The notes beneath the pieces are model-generated. The model was not told the origin of the DNA. It made no database searches and saw only the letters and a program-made list of their open reading frames with translations. Positions 52,050 to 55,931 of a DNA stretch of 55,931 nucleotides are shown here, piece after piece. Both the position numbers and the translations under genes were made by a program. How positions within the stretch are numbered: position 1 is the stretch's first letter; each line of letters begins with the position of its first letter. The DNA comes from Prevotella sp. (GTDB lineage Bacteria; Bacteroidota; Bacteroidia; Bacteroidales; Bacteroidaceae), in the NCBI GenBank assembly GCA_017428925.1, contig JAFRPY010000083.1:1-55931 (forward strand), given 5' to 3'.

Positions 52050-54179
52050 TTACACGAGGTCCACACGTCCCTTGATCTCCTCAAGCACAGCCTTGGCAAG
52101 GCTTGAAGACAGCGGAGAGTGGTGGTCGTACTCCATAGAGCTGGTTGCACGTCCGGAAGTGATGGTACGCAGAGCCGTTACGTAACCGAACATCTCTGCC
52201 AGGGGAACCATAGCCTTGATGATACGGCCACCGCTGCGGCCCTCTTCCATACCTTCTACCTGTCCGCGGCGCTTGTTCAGGTCACCAATCACGTCACCCA
52301 TGTTCTCCTCGGGAGTAACAACTTCGAGCTTCATGACAGGCTCCATCAGCACGGGGCCGGCCTTCTGGCAAACTGCCTTGTAGGCGAAACGTGCAGCAAG
52401 TTCGAACGAGAGCTGGTCAGAGTCAACGGGGTGGAACGAACCGTCGAGCAGCACAACCTTCAGCGAATCCATGGGATAGCCACCCAGAACACCGTTCTTC
52501 ATGGCATCCTCGAAGCCTTTCTGTACAGAAGGAATGAACTCCTTAGGCACGTTACCGCCCTTCACCTCGTTAACGAACTGCAGTCCGCCGTTCTCCTTGA
52601 TATCCCAGTCGTCGTCGACAGGACCCACGTTCACGATGATGTCGGCAAACTTACCGCGACCACCCGACTGCTTCTTGTAAACCTCACGATGGTTCTCGAC
52701 AGTCTTGGTGATGGCCTCCTTGTAGTTCACCTGAGGCTTACCCTGGTTGCACTCCACCTTGAACTCACGCTTCAGACGGTCGATGATGATATCGAGGTGA
52801 AGCTCACCCATACCCGAGATAACGGTCTGGCCGCTCTGCTCGTCGGTATGCACGGTGAAGGTCGGGTCTTCCTCGGCCAGCTTGGCAAGACCATTGTCGA
52901 GCTTGGCGATGTCGGCCTGGCTCTTGGGCTCCACTGCGATAGAAATCACGGTGTCGGGGAAGGTGATGCTCTCCAGCACGATTGGATGCTCCTCGTCGCA
53001 GAGGGTGTCGCCGGTGCGGATATCCTTGAAGCCTACACCTGCGCCGATATCACCGGCGTCGATGCTCTCCATGGGGTTCTGCTTGTTTGAGTGCATCTGG
53101 AACAGACGGCTCACGCGCTCCTTCTTGCCCGAACGGGTGTTGTAGACATAGGAACCAGCGGCAATCTTACCAGAGTATACGCGGAAGAACACCAGACGGC
53201 CCACATAGGGGTCGGTAGCAATCTTGAAGGCCAAAGCCGATGTGGGCTCATCTTCGCTGGGCTTGCGGTCTTCCTCTTCGCCGGTGTCGGGATTCTCACC
53301 CACGATGGCAGGTGTGTCGACAGGAGCGGGAAGGAAAGCGCAAACATAGTCGAGCAGGGTCTGAACACCCTTGTTCTTGAACGACGAACCACACAGCATT
53401 GGAGTGCACTGCATAGAGATAGTGCCCTTGCGGATAGCAGCAATCAGTTCCTCTTCGGTGATAGAGTTAGGATCGTCGAAGAACTTCTCCATCAACTCCT
53501 CGTCGAACTCAGCGGCAGCCTCGACAAGCTTGTCGCGCCACTCCTGTGCCTCGTCCTTGAGGTCGTCGGGAATCTCGTCAATCTCGAACTCAGCACCCTG
53601 AGTCTCGTCGTGCCAGATAATGGCCTTCATCTTGAGCAGGTCAACGATGCCCTTGAAGGTCTCTTCCTGACCGATGGGGATAACCAGCGAAACGGGGTTT
53701 GCACCCAGCACGTCCTTCATCTGCTGAAGAACGTCGAAATAATTGGCACCCGAGCGGTCCATCTTGTTCACGTAGCCCAGACGGGGTACGTTGTATTTGT
53801 CAGCCTGACGCCAGACGGTCTCCGACTGAGGCTGCACACCACCCACAGCACAGTAGGTAGCCACAGCTCCGTCGAGCACACGCAGCGAGCGCTCCACCTC
53901 GGCCGTGAAGTCAACGTGTCCCGGAGTGTCGATCAAGTTGATCTTATACTGCTTGTTGTTGTAGTTCCAGAAACATGTCGTTGCGGCAGATGTGATAGTA
54001 ATACCACGCTCCTGCTCCTGAGCCATCCAGTCCATGGTAGCGCCACCGTCGTGCACTTCGCCGATCTTGTGGGTCTTACCTGTGTAGAACAGGATACGCT
54101 CAGAGGTTGTCGTCTTACCGGCATCGATGTGAGCCATGATGCCGATATTGCGCGTCAATTGTAAATCGTGCTTTGCCAT
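52050..54179 (-). CDS. fusA: Elongation factor G
   Basis: The protein has 709 residues, the GTPase of ribosome translocation. G motifs are [15 protein letters not shown] (G1), DTPGHVDFT (G3) and NKMDR (G4). The domain IV and V blocks ([37 protein letters not shown]-like, read [15 protein letters not shown]) are present. It follows rpsG in the str operon. An unusual acidic insert ([15 protein letters not shown]) lies in the domain I-II junction. Confidence 0.98.
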   Translation of the reverse strand: MAKHDLQLTRNIGIMAHIDAGKTTTSERILFYTGKTHKIGEVHDGGATMDWMAQEQERGITITSAATTCFWNYNNKQYKINLIDTPGHVDFTAEVERSLRVLDGAVATYCAVGGVQPQSETVWRQADKYNVPRLGYVNKMDRSGANYFDVLQQMKDVLGANPVSLVIPIGQEETFKGIVDLLKMKAIIWHDETQGAEFEIDEIPDDLKDEAQEWRDKLVEAAAEFDEELMEKFFDDPNSITEEELIAAIRKGTISMQCTPMLCGSSFKNKGVQTLLDYVCAFLPAPVDTPAIVGENPDTGEEEDRKPSEDEPTSALAFKIATDPYVGRLVFFRVYSGKIAAGSYVYNTRSGKKERVSRLFQMHSNKQNPMESIDAGDIGAGVGFKDIRTGDTLCDEEHPIVLESITFPDTVISIAVEPKSQADIAKLDNGLAKLAEEDPTFTVHTDEQSGQTVISGMGELHLDIIIDRLKREFKVECNQGKPQVNYKEAITKTVENHREVYKKQSGGRGKFADIIVNVGPVDDDWDIKENGGLQFVNEVKGGNVPKEFIPSVQKGFEDAMKNGVLGGYPMDSLKVVLLDGSFHPVDSDQLSFELAARFAYKAVCQKAGPVLMEPVMKLEVVTPEENMGDVIGDLNKRRGQVEGMEEGRSGGRIIKAMVPLAEMFGYVTALRTITSGRATSSMEYDHHSPLSSSLAKAVLEEIKGRVDLV

Positions 54180-54189
54180 TGTCTTAATT

Positions 54190-54222
54190 TATCCTTTTAC
54201 TTTTTTACCTTTTTACCTTTAC
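54190..54222. repeat. Short-word repeat in the rpsG-fusA spacer
   Basis: Repeats of CTTTTTTACCT-like words fill the 44-bp spacer. Confidence 0.4.
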
Positions 54223-54223
54223 A

Positions 54224-54700
54224 TTAGAATCTGAAATGAGCGAATGCACGGTTAGCCTCAGCCATACGGTGCATATCCTCCTTACGCTTGAAGGCACCAC
54301 CCTGACTGTTGTAGGCATCCATAATCTCAGCTGCCAGACGGTCGGCCATAGACTTACCGCCACGCTTACGTGCGAACTGAATCATGTTCTTCATGGATAC
54401 GCTCTCCTTACGGTCGGGACGAATCTCTGTAGGAACCTGGAAGGTAGCACCACCGATACGGCGGCTCTTCACCTCCACCTGCGGAGTGATGTTGTCGAGG
54501 GCCTGCTTCCAAATCTCGAGGGCAGACTTCTCCTCGTTAGCCATCTTTGCCTTGACAATGTCAAGAGCCTTGTAGAAAATCTCATAAGATGTATTCTTCT
54601 TTCCGTCATACATCAGATGATTCACGAACTTCGAGACCTTCTGGTCGTTGAAAACTGGATCCGGAAGGATCACACGCTTCTTTGGTTTTGCTTTTCTCAT
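54224..54700 (-). CDS. rpsG: Ribosomal protein S7
   Basis: The protein has 158 residues and initiates assembly of the 30S head. [23 protein letters not shown]-like start ([16 protein letters not shown]), then [20 protein letters not shown] and [20 protein letters not shown]-like end. In E. coli S7 represses its own cistron by binding the rpsL-rpsG spacer. Confidence 0.97.
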   Translation of the reverse strand: MRKAKPKKRVILPDPVFNDQKVSKFVNHLMYDGKKNTSYEIFYKALDIVKAKMANEEKSALEIWKQALDNITPQVEVKSRRIGGATFQVPTEIRPDRKESVSMKNMIQFARKRGGKSMADRLAAEIMDAYNSQGGAFKRKEDMHRMAEANRAFAHFRF

Positions 54701-54756
54701 TTTGTTTTTTGAATGATTATATTCTGCTTGGGGCTGTTTTTTCTTTGTTCTTCAAC

Positions 54757-54770
54757 GTCCGCTCCCGGAC
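54757..54770 (-). promoter_or_regulatory. Small hairpin in the rpsL-rpsG spacer
   Basis: GTCCG (54757-54761) pairs with CGGAC (54766-54770) around a 4-nt loop, about 57 bp before rpsG. It is a possible part of an S7-responsive element. Confidence 0.35.
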
Positions 54771-54826
54771 ATTTACTCAACCTGTATTAACAATTCTCCA
54801 GCAAAACGTTTTCTTTTTTTAAAGTG

Positions 54827-54876
54827 TAGCACCCCGCTTCAGCTATCTCCAGCAGTAGCTGGGTGCTATTTTTTTT
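54827..54876. promoter_or_regulatory. Large hairpin in the rpsL-rpsG spacer with a plus-strand T-run
   Basis: TAGCACCC (54827-54834) pairs with GGGTGCTA (54861-54868), with an inner AGCTA/TAGCT stem and a 10-nt loop. On the plus strand it is followed by eight T residues, like an intrinsic terminator, although no plus-strand gene precedes it. On the minus strand it would be a stable intercistronic structure just after rpsL. Confidence 0.5.
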
Positions 54877-54883
54877 GACAGGC

Positions 54884-55264
54884 TTATTTCTTAGCCTTAG
54901 GACGCTTGGCTCCGTACTTAGAGCGGCGCTGGGTGCGGTTAGCAACACCGGCGGTATCCAATGTGCCGCGTACGATGTGGTAACGTACACCGGGAAGATC
55001 CTTTACACGACCACCACGCACCAGCACGATTGAGTGCTCCTGCAGATTGTGGCCTTCACCAGGAATGTAGGAGTTGACCTCCTTCTGGTTTGTCAAACGA
55101 ACACGGGCTACCTTGCGCATAGCCGAATTAGGCTTCTTCGGGGTCGTTGTGTACACACGCACACACACGCCACGACGCTGAGGACAGGAGTCCAAAGCGG
55201 GCGACTTGCTCTTGTCTACAAGTGCCTTTCTGCCTTTTCTTACCAATTGTGAAATTGTAGGCAT
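54884..55264 (-). CDS. rpsL: Ribosomal protein S12
   Basis: The protein has 126 residues and sets decoding accuracy. The streptomycin-relevant segments [19 protein letters not shown] and [18 protein letters not shown] are present, with the wild-type Lys in both PKKPNSA and RVKDLPG. It is the first gene of the str operon after its promoter at 55349. Confidence 0.98.
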   Translation of the reverse strand: MPTISQLVRKGRKALVDKSKSPALDSCPQRRGVCVRVYTTTPKKPNSAMRKVARVRLTNQKEVNSYIPGEGHNLQEHSIVLVRGGRVKDLPGVRYHIVRGTLDTAGVANRTQRRSKYGAKRPKAKK

Positions 55265-55320
55265 TTTACTTTAATTTTTAATATATATTATGTTGTTTAT
55301 TTATGTTCGTGAATGTACAC

Positions 55321-55340
55321 AATAGTCCCCTAAGACTATT
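55321..55340 (-). promoter_or_regulatory. Leader hairpin of rpsL
   Basis: AATAGTC (55321-55327) pairs with GACTATT (55334-55340), a few nucleotides after the predicted transcription start. It may affect mRNA stability or feedback. Confidence 0.4.
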
Positions 55341-55348
55341 TGGGGCTG

Positions 55349-55356
55349 CAAAGGTA
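55349..55356 (-). promoter_or_regulatory. -7 element of the rpsL (str) operon
   Basis: On the minus strand TACCTTTG (55349-55356) followed by CAGCC, as before rplC. The -33 box is not recognisable at the usual distance. Confidence 0.55.
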
Positions 55357-55394
55357 AGAAGTTTCTTTGAAATCACCTAATTAAATAAACAGTA

Positions 55395-55435
55395 AAAAAG
55401 CCATACTTGCCAAAATTTAGCAAGATATAGCTTTT
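55395..55435 (-). terminator. Terminator after the DUF3467 gene
   Basis: AAAGCCATACTTGC pairs with GCAAGATATAGCTTT with small bulges, followed on the minus strand by TTTTTT. It lies about 22 bp after the DUF3467 stop and separates that unit from the rpsL promoter. Confidence 0.7.
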
Positions 55436-55456
55436 GATAATATCTTTTAACTATTT

Positions 55457-55774
55457 TTACGCGTCTCCTTTCGGTGTTCCGAAGGGAGTTGCCGTACGAG
55501 TGGGCTGGTTGGGAATCTCAATTCGGCCATATTCCTGCTCATATCGCATCACATTTTCCTGGAGAGCTGCCAGCAGGCGCTTGGCATGTTCGGGAGCCAT
55601 GATGATACGGCTTTTCACCTTTGCTTTCTGCAAACCGGGCAGCATAGCCGCGAAGTCAAGTATGAATTCCGAGTGGGAATGGATGATCATGGCCAGGTTC
55701 GAATAGTTGCCCTGGGCCACATCGGGTGAAAGTTCCAGCTGCAGCTGGCCGTTGTTCTGATTGTTGTCTGTCAT
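55457..55774 (-). CDS. DUF3467 family protein
   Basis: The protein has 105 residues. The family core is visible: LSPDVAQGNYSNLAMIIHSH, FILDFAAMLPGL and VKSRIIMAPEHAKRLLAAL, with a Pro/Thr-rich end. Function is unknown. In Bacteroidetes this gene is conserved next to the RNA-polymerase and str ribosomal genes. Here it has a terminator after it, while its promoter is probably further upstream. Confidence 0.85.
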   Translation of the reverse strand: MTDNNQNNGQLQLELSPDVAQGNYSNLAMIIHSHSEFILDFAAMLPGLQKAKVKSRIIMAPEHAKRLLAALQENVMRYEQEYGRIEIPNQPTRTATPFGTPKGDA

Positions 55775-55931
55775 TTTTCTATATGATTATTTAATTTAAG
55801 TTTCGGTTGTTGATTTTGAACAAAAACCTTGAAAACCCCTTGCTGAGAAAGATACTCTTGTCAGAGTATTAACGCCATTTGTTGTAATTCTGCTTGTGTG
55901 CAAGCACCCAGCCTGCCTTCCAACAAATACC
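55775..55931 (-). other. Right edge: possible 3' end of the preceding gene
   Basis: Minus-strand frames ending at 55861 (TGA) or 55869 (TAA) are both open to the window edge. By gene order this could be the end of rpoC, but the 20-odd residues are too few to decide. A hairpin (ATACTCT 55852-55858 with AGAGTAT 55863-55869) overlaps these stops. Confidence 0.3.

Noticed and set aside
52119-54164. Two long plus-strand frames (323 and 357 codons) opposite fusA
   Set aside because: fusA is unmistakable. The plus frames show the Leu/Val/His-rich composition of antisense shadows and no promoter.

Overview
The window comes from a Bacteroidales chromosome, most likely Prevotella/Segatella or a close relative. 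The gene content fits: BspA-like leucine-rich surface proteins, large secreted proteins with a VNGKKY-type C-terminal tail, a DUF3467 gene next to rpsL, and the secY-map-infA-rpmJ order. So do the promoters. Nearly every gene start has a Bacteroidetes-type promoter (TTG or TTTG, 18-20 bp, then TAnnTTTG), and these sites were used to choose several start codons. All assignments were made by reading the sequence; no database search was run.

Region 1 (1-2.7 kb) is the end of an integrative element: a partial tyrosine recombinase, a protein with four excisionase-like HTH repeats, and a 348-bp non-coding stretch with repeated TGTCAA motifs. It abuts a BspA-like gene that stops inside a repeat. Region 2 (2.7-21 kb) is mostly metabolic. 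It holds a possible structured RNA or leader, sodB with an SDR gene, a Tat-exported aldo/keto reductase, a bile-acid/sodium symporter homologue, fhs, an ABC exporter operon with its own YtrA-like GntR regulator and a matching operator, class II aldolase, aquaporin, a probable independent small RNA, a phosphopantetheinyl transferase, an unusual receiver-receiver-ATP-grasp protein, a VanZ-like protein, a membrane-anchored AAA ATPase and gdhA.

Region 3 (21-28 kb) has a 1641-residue secreted protein followed by a small acidic peptide gene, then a repeat-rich intergenic region with three tandem palindromes, and a glycine-zipper lipoprotein. Region 4 (28-55.9 kb) is the str-S10-spc-alpha ribosomal supercluster, all on the minus strand, from rplQ back to rpsL and a DUF3467 gene. 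The usually adjacent rpsJ and rplC are separated by about 8.9 kb. The insert carries a second secreted-protein plus small-peptide pair, a three-domain glycosyltransferase 1 nt behind the peptide gene, and a divergent DUF234-type ATPase. rpsJ is closed off by its own terminator and rplC has acquired or kept its own promoter and structured leader.

The most unusual features are the split S10 operon, the duplicated giant-secreted-protein/small-peptide pairing, the REC-REC-ATP-grasp protein, the self-contained sRNA unit at 14.1 kb, and the three tandem 19-bp palindromes at 27.0 kb. No tRNA, rRNA or CRISPR array was seen.
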